Part shown: one piece after another, positions 55,125 to 63,447 of the stretch
Layout: the number at the start of each line of letters is the position of its first letter
Numbering within the stretch: position 1 is the stretch's first letter
Assembly: GCF_002910915.1 (NCBI RefSeq)
Contig: NZ_NEUF01000068.1
Location: 124,001-188,000 of the forward strand
DNA: 64,000 bases
DNA from: Streptomyces sp. SM10
GTDB taxonomy: Bacteria; Actinomycetota; Actinomycetes; Streptomycetales; Streptomycetaceae
Reading direction: 5' to 3'
Translations under genes and position numbers: made by a program
Notes under the pieces: model-generated
Seen by the model: the letters and a program-made list of their open reading frames with translations, nothing else
Database searches by the model: none
Told to the model about the DNA's origin: nothing

Positions 55125-56624
55125 TCAGGAGAACCGGTCCCGCAGTTCCCGCTTGAGGATCTTGCCACTGGCGTTGCGGGGGAGTTCACCGACGAACAGG
55201 ACCCTCTTGGGGGCCTTGAAGTGGGCGAGTTCCGCGCGGGCGTGCTCGATGAGCTCGACCTCCGACGCCTCGCCCCGGAGCACCACGATCGCGGTGACGG
55301 CCTCGATCCAGCGCTCATCGGGCAGGCCCACCACGGCCGCCTCGGCCACCGCGGGGTGGGTGTAGAGGGCATCCTCCACCTGCCGTGAGGCCACGAGCAC
55401 ACCTCCCGAGTTGATGACGTCCTTCACCCGGTCGACGACGGTGAAGTAGCCCTCGGGGTCGCGCACGGCCAGATCACCGGAGTGGAACCAGCCGTCCCGG
55501 AAGGCCTCGGCACTCTCCTCCGGCTTGTCCCAGTAGCCCTGGCACAGCTGGGGGGACCGGTAGACCACTTCACCTGAGGTGCCGTCGGGTACCTCCTTGC
55601 CGTCTTCGTCGACCACCTTGGCCTCGACGAAGAGCACGGGCCGCCCGCAGGAGTCCATCCGCCCCTCGTGCTCGCCGGGGCCGAGGACCGTGGCGAGGGG
55701 GCCGATCTCGCTCTGACCGAAGCAGTTGTAGAACGCCAGGTCCGGCAGTCGCTCGCGCAGGCGCTCCAGGACCGGCACGGGCATGATCGACGCGCCGTAG
55801 TACGCCTTGCGCAGACCTCCCAGCTCACGGGTGGGGAACTCCGGGTGGTTGGCGAGCCCGATCCACACGGTCGGCGGCGCGAAGAGGCTGTCAGCCTTCC
55901 CTGCTTCGACCAGGTCGAAGATCCGCACAGCGTCCGGGGCGTCGAGGATGGTGTTCTCGGCACCGACCGCGAGGTAGGGCAGCAGGAACACGTGCATCTG
56001 TGCGGAGTGGTAGAGGGGCAGCGAGTGCACCGGCCGGTCGGTGGCCCGCAGGTCGAGCGCGGTGACCGCGCTGAGGTACTCGTGGACGAGCGCCCCGTGC
56101 GTCATCATCGCGCCCTTGGGCCGGGCGGTCGTACCGGAGGTGTAGAGCAGCTGCACCAGGTCGTCGGCGCCTGGTTCGCGCACGGGGGCGAAGGGGCGCG
56201 GCGTGTCCAGTTCGCGGAGGAGGGAGTCCGGCGCGTCGCGCAGCGGCCGTACGGGGCGGCGCTCGGGAACGCGCGGGGCAAGGTCCGGGTCGGTGAGCAC
56301 GAGGGCGCTGCCCGACTGGCTCAGGATGTAGGCCAGGTCCTCGCCGGTGAGGTTCTGATTGACCGGCACATGGACCAGCCCGGCCCGGGCACAGGCCAGA
56401 TAGGCGATCAGGTACACGTCCGAGTTGTGGGCGTAGGAGGCCACCCGGTCGCCGGGGACCAGCCCGTGGCCGGCGGTCAGCACCGCGGCCGCCGTGCTGA
56501 CCGCCTCGTCCAGAGCGGCGTAGGTCCAGGACCGCTCGGCGTACCGTACGGCAGTGCGCCCGGGGGTGCGCCGCGCGCTGCGGGTCAGGACGCCGTCCAC
56601 TGTGCTGCTGCGTACACCTGTCAT
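55125..56624 (-). CDS. Acyl-CoA synthetase (fatty-acid/aryl CoA ligase)
   Basis: This 499-residue adenylate-forming enzyme activates a carboxylic acid with ATP and CoA. Motifs in order: P-loop VQLLYTSGTTARPKGAMMTH, A4-A5 region YNCFGQSEIGPLATV, hinge and A7 in GWFHSGDLAVRDPEGYFTVV, and the C-terminal catalytic Lys in LPRNASGKILKRELRD. The overall pattern fits medium/long-chain acyl-CoA synthetases. It stands alone, so the substrate is unknown. The ATG follows AGGA and family length agrees with this start. Confidence 0.87.
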   Translation of the reverse strand: MTGVRSSTVDGVLTRSARRTPGRTAVRYAERSWTYAALDEAVSTAAAVLTAGHGLVPGDRVASYAHNSDVYLIAYLACARAGLVHVPVNQNLTGEDLAYILSQSGSALVLTDPDLAPRVPERRPVRPLRDAPDSLLRELDTPRPFAPVREPGADDLVQLLYTSGTTARPKGAMMTHGALVHEYLSAVTALDLRATDRPVHSLPLYHSAQMHVFLLPYLAVGAENTILDAPDAVRIFDLVEAGKADSLFAPPTVWIGLANHPEFPTRELGGLRKAYYGASIMPVPVLERLRERLPDLAFYNCFGQSEIGPLATVLGPGEHEGRMDSCGRPVLFVEAKVVDEDGKEVPDGTSGEVVYRSPQLCQGYWDKPEESAEAFRDGWFHSGDLAVRDPEGYFTVVDRVKDVINSGGVLVASRQVEDALYTHPAVAEAAVVGLPDERWIEAVTAIVVLRGEASEVELIEHARAELAHFKAPKRVLFVGELPRNASGKILKRELRDRFS

Positions 56625-56866
56625 GGCGTGATCCTGAGTGGCGCGCGGCCCGGAATCAAGAGGCCGGGGCAGCTGTGTCGGGCCGGGCCCGTCCCGTGGC
56701 ATCGCCGGATCCGCCCCCCCTCGGCGGCGGGACCGGACGGAATCGGCAGCCAGGACGTCGTAGCTGACGGAACGTCAATTACTTGTCTCCTTCAGGACTC
56801 CCACGGCCGGCGACGGTGACAGTAATCTCTGCTTCGGCAGGAAGTTTCATCACCGTACGAGAATTC

Positions 56867-56879
56867 GAAAGTTACTTTC
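56867..56879. promoter_or_regulatory. Palindrome GAAAGT-T-ACTTTC
   Basis: A 13-base dyad with a single central base lies 36 bases upstream of the serine hydrolase start codon, inside an unusually A/T-rich stretch. It is a likely operator for an unidentified regulator. Confidence 0.6.
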
Positions 56880-56915
56880 ACTCGGGTGCTTTCGACGTGA
56901 GGGGAAGGGTTCCGG

Positions 56916-58781
56916 ATGGCCGGAGACGTGTCGGACCGAGGAATGAGCCGTCGGAGGATGGGCGGCGGGATACTGGCACTGGGCGGGGCGCTCGCCCTCG
57001 CCCCGATCCCCTTTGCCGGGGCAGCGGGAGCGGCGGCCGGCGTCGAGCGGGGCGTGGAGCCGTCCGGTGGCGGCACGGCAACGGGAACCGGGACAGGTAT
57101 GGGGTCAGGGCGGAGCCGACCGACACTGCGCCGTGGGTCGGCCGCGCGTGCCGGGCTGCTGGCGAACCAGCTCGACCAGCTCGTCACCGACGCGGAGAAG
57201 TACCTGGACGCCTCCCCCGTGCACCCCTGGTACGCGGGTGCGGTCCTGCTCGCGGGCCGGGGCGGCACCGTGGCCCTGCACCGTCCGGTCGGGAAGGCGG
57301 TGCGCTACTCGGCGTACGACGAGAAGACCGACACCGGGGTGGAGTTGCCGCCGGACCAGCAGATCGCGATGGCCGAGGACACGGTCTTCGACCTGGCGTC
57401 GGTGTCCAAACTGTTCACCTCGATCCTCGCCGTGCAGCAGATCGAGCGCGGCGAGCTGGAGCTGGAGGCCCGGGTCGCCTCCTATCTCCCCGACTTCGCC
57501 GGCGGCGGCAAGCAGGACGTCACCGTCCGTCAGCTGCTCACCCACACCTCGGGCTTCCGTGCCTGGATCCCCCTCTACAAGGAGCCGACCCGCGAGGGGA
57601 AACTGCGCCTGATCTGGGACGAGGTCCCCGTCTCGGCTCCGGGCACGGCGTATCTCTACTCCGATCTCAATCTCATCTCCTTGCAGCTGATCGTGGAGAA
57701 GATCACCGGCCGCACCCAGGACGTCCTGCTCCGCGAGGAGATCACCGCGCCACTCGGGATGCACCGCACCCGCTACAACCCGCCCGCCTCCTGGAAGCCG
57801 AAGATCGCCGCCACCGAGGACGCCCGGCTGCCCTGGTCGGGGCTGGAGCGCGGGATGATCCACGGTGAGGTCCACGACGAGAACGCGTACAGCCTGGGCG
57901 GAATCGCGGGCCACGCGGGTGTCTTCTCATGCGCCTGGGACCTGGCCGTACTGGCGCGCACCCTGCTGAACGGGGGTGCGTACGGCCGGTCCCGGATCCT
58001 GTCCGAGGAGTCCGTGGAGCTGCTGTTCACCGACTTCAACACCGCTTTCCCCGGCGACGAGCACGGCCTGGGCTTCGAGCTCTACCAGCACTGGTACATG
58101 GGTGCGATGGCCACTCCGCGCACGGCGGGCCACACGGGGTTCACCGGGACGAGCCTCGTCCTCGACCCGACGACGGACTCCTTCCTGATCGTCCTGGGCA
58201 ACTCCGTCCACCCGGTACGCAGCTGGCGCTCGGGAAGCGCGCCCCGGGTTGCCACGGCCAACCGGATGGCGCGAGCCGTTCCCGTACGGCCGGCCCGGGG
58301 CGGCACCGCCTGGTTCTCCGGCATGGCGAGTGCGGCCACCGCGACGCTCGCACTGCCCGCGCTGCGCCCCACGGCAGCGCGCCCGTTGCTGAGCTGCGGC
58401 TTCTGGTGGGACACCGAGCCCGCTTCGGACCTCCTCGCGCTGGAGTCCTCGTCGGACTCCGGAGTGACGTGGCAGCACGTGCCGTTCACCACCGTGCCGA
58501 CGGAGGGTGAGCACCCGTGGGAATCCCAGCCGCATCCGGACGGCTCGGCCTCCGGCTGGTCGGGGCGCCTGTGGCACCGGCTGGAGGCGGACCTGAGCAC
58601 GTTGCGAGGGGGTGAGATCCGTCTGCGATGGCGTTACACCACCGACCAGTTGTACGTCGGGCGTGGGGTGTACGTCGACGGCATCCGGGTCGAGGACGGC
58701 GGCCGTACCCTCTTCGACGAGCGCCGGCCGGGTGACGCCCGCCGCATCGAGGCGACGGGTTGGACCCTCTCAAAGGACTGA
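56916..58781 (+). CDS. Exported serine hydrolase (beta-lactamase class C-like) with C-terminal beta-sandwich
   Basis: This 621-residue protein has an SRRRMGGGILALGGALALAP signal that resembles a Tat motif, and then a class C beta-lactamase/DD-peptidase-like domain. The catalytic Ser162 and Lys165 are in FDLASVSKLFTSILAV. The second motif is Y248-S-D in TAYLYSDLNLISLQ, and the third is HTGFTGTSLVLDP. The last 150 residues (GFWWDTEPASDLLALESSSD onward) look like a jelly-roll module. Related proteins act as esterases or peptidoglycan-processing hydrolases rather than antibiotic resistance enzymes. The palindrome upstream suggests specific control. Confidence 0.85.
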   Translation: MAGDVSDRGMSRRRMGGGILALGGALALAPIPFAGAAGAAAGVERGVEPSGGGTATGTGTGMGSGRSRPTLRRGSAARAGLLANQLDQLVTDAEKYLDASPVHPWYAGAVLLAGRGGTVALHRPVGKAVRYSAYDEKTDTGVELPPDQQIAMAEDTVFDLASVSKLFTSILAVQQIERGELELEARVASYLPDFAGGGKQDVTVRQLLTHTSGFRAWIPLYKEPTREGKLRLIWDEVPVSAPGTAYLYSDLNLISLQLIVEKITGRTQDVLLREEITAPLGMHRTRYNPPASWKPKIAATEDARLPWSGLERGMIHGEVHDENAYSLGGIAGHAGVFSCAWDLAVLARTLLNGGAYGRSRILSEESVELLFTDFNTAFPGDEHGLGFELYQHWYMGAMATPRTAGHTGFTGTSLVLDPTTDSFLIVLGNSVHPVRSWRSGSAPRVATANRMARAVPVRPARGGTAWFSGMASAATATLALPALRPTAARPLLSCGFWWDTEPASDLLALESSSDSGVTWQHVPFTTVPTEGEHPWESQPHPDGSASGWSGRLWHRLEADLSTLRGGEIRLRWRYTTDQLYVGRGVYVDGIRVEDGGRTLFDERRPGDARRIEATGWTLSKD

Positions 58782-58840
58782 CCTCCTCGGTCGAACGACG
58801 GGGCCCGAAGGGGCCGGGGCCATCCGTGCCCCCGGAAGAC

Positions 58841-58883
58841 GTGGCGGTGTGCGGACCGGCATGCGCGGTCCGCACACCGCCAC
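58841..58883 (+). terminator. Terminator with 18-bp perfect stem
   Basis: GTGGCGGTGTGCGGACCG pairs exactly with its complement across a seven-base loop, 60 bases after the serine hydrolase stop. The loop itself contains GCATGC. Confidence 0.85.
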
Positions 58884-58970
58884 GGGTGACGTCAGCACAT
58901 GGCAGGCGTTCGGCGTGACGCTCGCCGAGGAGCGGTCCTGCCCGGACCGGGAGAGCGCGGCCCGGACGCC

Positions 58971-59010
58971 CGCCCCGGCCCGCCCCGGCCCGCCCCGGCC
59001 CGCCCCGGCC
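58971..59010. repeat. Four tandem copies of CGCCCCGGCC
   Basis: The 10-base unit is repeated perfectly four times in the 500-base gap between the serine hydrolase and the convergent oxidoreductase. The gap shows no recognisable gene besides this tract and the preceding terminator. Copy number is likely to vary by slippage. Confidence 0.8.
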
Positions 59011-59284
59011 GACGGATACCCTCATCGCCGCGATACGGCTGTCACGGGGCCGGCCGGTTGTCGCGGCGGTTGCCGCTCCCGCCTCGGCCACGTGTCCGCC
59101 CCGCCGCCTCCAGGTTCCCCGCAGGGGCCGCGCACCCCTGCACCCCCGGGGACCGTGGCGGCCGCGCGGTGCCACCCCGCGCGAGCACCCGCAACTCGTT
59201 CAGCTTCTCCGCCGCCGACCAGATCGTCAGTCACGCCCAGGGCAAGGGCAAGGGCATGAAGGTACGGCCGGGCAGGGGCCTCGG

Positions 59285-60859
59285 TCACCGGCCCAGCGCC
59301 GCCATGGCGGCGTTGTGGCCCGGTACCCCGCTGACCCCTCCGCCGCGCACCGCACCGGCCCCGCACAGCAGCACGTTGGCGTGGGCGGTCTCCACGCCCC
59401 ACCGGCCGGTCTCCCCGGTGGCGTAGGGGAAGGAGAGGTCACGGTGGAAGATGTGGCCGCCGGGCAGCCTCAGGTCCCGCTCCAGGTCGAGCGGCGTCTT
59501 CGCCTCGATGCAGGGGCGCCCTTCGGCGTCCAGGGCCAGGCAGTCGGCGATCGGCTCGTCGAGGTGCGCGTCGAGTTCGGCCAGCGTGGCGGCGAGGAGG
59601 GTGGCGCGTGTCGCCTCGTTGTCCGCCGTGAAGAGCCGGGCGGGGGTGTGCAGGCCGAAGAGCGTGAGGGTCTGGTAGCCGCGGGCCACGAGATCGGGGC
59701 CGAGGATCGACGGGTCGGTCAGCGAGTGGCAGTAGATCTCGGAGGGCGGGGCGCCCGGCAGGCGCCCGGCGGCCGCCTCGCGGTAAGCGGTGGCCAGTTG
59801 CTCGTACCCCTCGGCGATATGGAACGTGCCGGCGAACGCCCGGTGCGGGTCGACGGAGCGGTCACGCAGCTTCGGCAGCCGCGTGAGCAGCATGTTCACC
59901 TTCAGCTGCGCGCCTTCGGCCGGGGCAGGCTGATGCTCGCCGAGGAGCGCGGCCAGCGCCTGGGGCGAGGCGTTGACCAGGACGCGGGCGGCGCCGACGA
60001 CGTGTTCGCCGCCGGGCGAGCGGACGGTGACCTCGGCGCGGGTCCCGTCGGTCTCGATACGGGTGGCCTCGTGCAGGACGCGGATCTCGGCGCCCGCCGC
60101 GCGGGCCGCCGCGGCCAGGGCGTCGGTCAGCGCGCCCATGCCGCCGACCGGGACGTCCCAGTCCCCCGTGGAATTGCCGATCACGTGGTAGAGGAAGCAG
60201 CGGTTCTGGACGAGGGAGAGGTCGTGGGCGTCGGCGAAGGTGCCGATCAGCGCGTCGGTGAGCACCACTCCGCGGACGAGGTCGTCGGCGAAGGTCTCCT
60301 CGACGGCGACACCGATGGGCTCCTCGAAGAGCATGCTCCAGGCAGCCGCGTCGCCCACGCGTGCCCGTAGTTCCTCGCGGGTCGGCAGGGGTTCGGTGAG
60401 GGTCGGGAACACACGCTCGCCGACCCGGCCCGTCATCCCGTAGAAGCGCTGCCAGGCGTCGTACTCCCGGTCGCCGCCGGTCAGGGCGGCGAAGGAGTCC
60501 CGGGTGCCCTCACCGCCGATGAGCAGCCCGGTCGGCCGGCCGCCGCGTGTCGCGGGGGTGTACGAGGAGACGGTGCGCTTGCGCACCGCGAAGTCGAGGC
60601 CGAGTTCGCGGACGATCTTCTGCGGGAGGAGGGAGACGAGATAGGAGTAGCGGGAGAGCCGGGCGTCGATCCCGTCGAACGGGCGGGTCGAGACGGCCGC
60701 TCCCCCGGTGCTGCCGAGACGTTCCAGGACGAGCACCGACCGACCGGCCCGGGCCAGGTAGGCGGCGGCCACCAGTCCGTTGTGGCCACCACCGACGATC
60801 ACCGTGTCGTAGGCGGCGTGCGCGGGCGTGCCGGGTGAGGCGGTCTCGTCTGCGGGCAT
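59285..60859 (-). CDS. FAD-dependent oxidoreductase, phytoene-desaturase/PYROXD2-like
   Basis: This 524-residue protein has an N-terminal dinucleotide-binding motif (YDTVIVGGGHNGLVAAAYLA) and the following VLVLERLGSTGGAAVSTRPF block typical of CrtI-like amine oxidoreductases. It also has the C-terminal flavin motif ANVLLCGAGAVRGGGVSGVP with GHNAAMAALGR. The middle (GDWDVPVGGMGALTDALAAA) is characteristic of the PYROXD2-like subgroup rather than carotenoid desaturases. No carotenoid genes are adjacent. The substrate is unknown. The start follows GGAAGGG. Confidence 0.85.
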   Translation of the reverse strand: MPADETASPGTPAHAAYDTVIVGGGHNGLVAAAYLARAGRSVLVLERLGSTGGAAVSTRPFDGIDARLSRYSYLVSLLPQKIVRELGLDFAVRKRTVSSYTPATRGGRPTGLLIGGEGTRDSFAALTGGDREYDAWQRFYGMTGRVGERVFPTLTEPLPTREELRARVGDAAAWSMLFEEPIGVAVEETFADDLVRGVVLTDALIGTFADAHDLSLVQNRCFLYHVIGNSTGDWDVPVGGMGALTDALAAAARAAGAEIRVLHEATRIETDGTRAEVTVRSPGGEHVVGAARVLVNASPQALAALLGEHQPAPAEGAQLKVNMLLTRLPKLRDRSVDPHRAFAGTFHIAEGYEQLATAYREAAAGRLPGAPPSEIYCHSLTDPSILGPDLVARGYQTLTLFGLHTPARLFTADNEATRATLLAATLAELDAHLDEPIADCLALDAEGRPCIEAKTPLDLERDLRLPGGHIFHRDLSFPYATGETGRWGVETAHANVLLCGAGAVRGGGVSGVPGHNAAMAALGR

Positions 60860-60916
60860 GTCCCTTCCTAACACGGGACGATCTCCGTGGACAGGGGTGC
60901 CGTGCCCGTGGCGTGG

Positions 60917-61155
60917 CAGCGGGGCAGGAGCTCTCGCGCACTTCGACGCCTCGGCTTCCGCGTGGCGTGCGGCGCTGCGCGGCGCGGACGACGCGGCGCT
61001 CGACGCCGTCGGGGGACAGCACCGAGCCGTACGGCAGTGGCCCGGAGGACTTCTTCGTGGACATCGTGTGGTGGGCCGACCGGGAACTGCTCCACCACGG
61101 AGCGGAGATCGTGCTGCTGCGCGATCTCTCCCGCGTGCGGGGTGGTCCGGCCTGA
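60917..61155 (+). pseudogene. DinB-family protein, C-terminal remnant with frameshift
   Basis: ALAHFDASASAWRAALRGAD and DAALDAVG read in one frame. After a run of five G residues at 61011-61015, the rest continues in another frame as DSTEPYGSGPEDFFVDIVWW and ADRELLHHGAEIVLLRDLSR. With four G residues the two parts would join exactly, as in intact DinB-like proteins that end with the HHGAEIALLRDL motif. The N-terminal half and a start codon are missing. Confidence 0.65.
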
Positions 61156-61165
61156 GGCCTGACGG

Positions 61166-63412
61166 TCAGTGCGGCGGCATCCCGCGCTGCCGGCGCAGGT
61201 CGGCGACCCTCCGGTAGAGGTCCACCGCCTCCGTGCTGCGGCCGAGTTGTTCCAGGCAGTGGGCCTCGTCGTTGCGGCTCGCGAGGGTGTCGGGGTGATC
61301 GGGCCCCAGAACCCGTTCGCGGATCTCCGCCACCGTGCGGTAGTCGGTGAGCGCGTCGCCCCAGCGGCCGAGCCAGCCCAGACCGACGGCCACCTCGCGT
61401 CGGCTGACGAGCGTGTCGGGGTGATCGGGCCCCAGGGTGCGTGCACGGATCGCGCAGACCTCGCCCGACTCGGCGAGCGCCTCCTCCCACCGGGCCATGC
61501 GGCCCAGGTTGACGCCGAGGCCGTGCCGGGCCCGGAGTGTTTCGGGGTCGGCGGGGCCGCCGACGCGGGTACGGTCCTCGGCCAGTGTCCGGTAGAGCTC
61601 CAGTGCCTCGGCGCTGCGGCCCAGCCGACCGAGGCTGATGCCCACCTCGTAGCGCGCGGACAGGGTGTCGGGGTGGTCGGCGCCGAGCACGGCGGCGCGT
61701 GCCTGTGCCACCTCACGGTAGGTCTGCAGGGCTTCGGTCCAGCGCTCCAGCCGGCCGAGTGTGTAGGCCACTTCGTACAGCGTGACGAGGGTGTCCGGGT
61801 GGGTCGCTCCCAGAAGACGGCCGCGGGCGTCCGCCACCTCGCGGGCCATGCGGTACGAGTCCTCCAGGCGGCCCAGTCTGCTGAGGTTGAAGGCGAGGTT
61901 GTGGCGGCAGCGCAGGGTGTCCGGGTGGTCGGGGCCCATCGAGCGCTCCCGCGAGGCGAGCACCGCAGCGTAGACCTGGTGCGCCTCGAAGTGGCGGCCG
62001 AGCTGGCCGAGGACGTACGCCGTCTCCTGCCGGGCCGCCAGGGTCTCGGGGTGGTCGGGGCCGAGGGCGCGCTCGCGGCTCTCCGCCACACGGCCGAACT
62101 CACCCAGCGCGTCCGCGGGGTGGCCGGTGCGGCTGAGGCTGAATCCGACCTCGTACCTGCTGGCCAGGGTGTCGGCGTGGTCGGGTCCGAGCACCCTTTC
62201 GCGCTCGGCGGCGACCGCGCGGTGGACGTCGCCCGCTTCCTCCCAGTGGCCGAGGCGGCCCAGGTTGAGGCCGGCGCTGTGCCGGCCGGCCAGGGCGGCG
62301 AGCAGCCCGGGCTCCGGGCCGGACCGGCCCGCCTCCTCGTGCGGAAGACTGCCCGTGAGTGCCTGTCCGGCGCCGGTGGTCCACGCCCCGGTCAGGGCGG
62401 CCGCCCGGTCGATGGCCGCCGTCCCGGGGTACGCCGAGCCGGTCGCCTTGAGCCCGGTGGTCATGTTGCGGGTCCAGGACGGCAGTCGGGGCCGGTGTTC
62501 CCCGGGGTGGCGGACCGGGACGGGCGGCGCGAGGCGGGCCCGCCCGGCCACCGGCTGCTCGCCGGTGCGCCCGAGAGCGATGCGCTGGCGCAGGTCACCG
62601 GCGTCGGCCGGCCGCTCCCCCGGTGTCTTGGCCAGCAGTTCCAGCACGACCCGGTCGAAGAACCCCGGGAGTTCGGCGCGGTGGGATCGCGGAGGTGCGG
62701 GCACGGTGTCGCGGTGCCCGACGAGCACGGCCCAGGCGTCGTCCATGTCGAACGGCGGAACGCCCGTGGCGATCTCGTACAGCACACAGCCCAGGGAGTA
62801 GAGATCGCTGCGGTGGTCGACCTCCCCGCCGCTGATCTGCTCCGGCGACATGTAGTGCGGGGTGCCCATCGCGATGCCGGTGCCGGTGAGCTTGGAGGTG
62901 AAGCCGATGTCGTGACCCAGCCGGGCTATGCCGAAGTCGCAGATCTTCACCGCGCCGTCGTCGAGCCGCATGATGTTCGCCGGCTTGAGGTCACGGTGCA
63001 CGATGCCCTGCCGGTGCGTGTAGCCGAGGGCGTCGGCGACCTGCTCCGCGATGTCGACGACGTCGTCCACCGGCAGCGGGTGCTGCTCGTTGTCCTCGAG
63101 GAGCTGGCTGAGGTTACGCCCCTCCAGGAGCTCCATGACGAGGTAGAGGACACCGTCCCACTCTCCGAAGTCGTGGACGACGGTGACTCCGCGGTGCTGG
63201 AGCGCCGCGGCCACCCGGGCCTCGCGGCGGAAGCGCTCGCGCAGTATGCGGGTGAAGTTCTCGTCGTGCTGCGGGCCCATCGGTTTCAGACACTTGACGG
63301 CCACCTGCCGGCCCAGCGATTCGTCGCGCGCACGCCACACCTCGCCCATGCCTCCGCGCCCGATCAGATCGAGCAGCCGGTAGCGGCTCTGGATCAGCCT
63401 GGTGTCCGCCAT
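61166..63412 (-). CDS. Serine/threonine protein kinase fused to kinesin-light-chain-type TPRs
   Basis: This 748-residue protein has a complete Hanks-type kinase domain in residues 1-280: glycine loop LIGRGGMGEVWRA, Lys40 in QVAVKCLK, the catalytic loop IVHRDLKPANIM with D141, and ICDFGIARLG with D159. After a Pro/Arg-rich linker, eight repeats of about 42 residues follow, each with a LGPDHPDTL-like centre and a LGRLGR-type turn, as in kinesin-light-chain/NB-ARC-associated TPRs. No membrane segment or PASTA domain is present, so it is a soluble kinase with a protein-interaction scaffold. Its target is unknown. Confidence 0.92.
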   Translation of the reverse strand: MADTRLIQSRYRLLDLIGRGGMGEVWRARDESLGRQVAVKCLKPMGPQHDENFTRILRERFRREARVAAALQHRGVTVVHDFGEWDGVLYLVMELLEGRNLSQLLEDNEQHPLPVDDVVDIAEQVADALGYTHRQGIVHRDLKPANIMRLDDGAVKICDFGIARLGHDIGFTSKLTGTGIAMGTPHYMSPEQISGGEVDHRSDLYSLGCVLYEIATGVPPFDMDDAWAVLVGHRDTVPAPPRSHRAELPGFFDRVVLELLAKTPGERPADAGDLRQRIALGRTGEQPVAGRARLAPPVPVRHPGEHRPRLPSWTRNMTTGLKATGSAYPGTAAIDRAAALTGAWTTGAGQALTGSLPHEEAGRSGPEPGLLAALAGRHSAGLNLGRLGHWEEAGDVHRAVAAERERVLGPDHADTLASRYEVGFSLSRTGHPADALGEFGRVAESRERALGPDHPETLAARQETAYVLGQLGRHFEAHQVYAAVLASRERSMGPDHPDTLRCRHNLAFNLSRLGRLEDSYRMAREVADARGRLLGATHPDTLVTLYEVAYTLGRLERWTEALQTYREVAQARAAVLGADHPDTLSARYEVGISLGRLGRSAEALELYRTLAEDRTRVGGPADPETLRARHGLGVNLGRMARWEEALAESGEVCAIRARTLGPDHPDTLVSRREVAVGLGWLGRWGDALTDYRTVAEIRERVLGPDHPDTLASRNDEAHCLEQLGRSTEAVDLYRRVADLRRQRGMPPH

Positions 63413-63447
63413 CGCGTGTTGTCGCCCCCGTCTGCATCACTGCCCGC

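Noticed and set aside
58971..59010. CRISPR-like array
   Set aside because: The repeat unit is only ten bases, the copies are directly adjacent with no spacers, and no cas gene is present.
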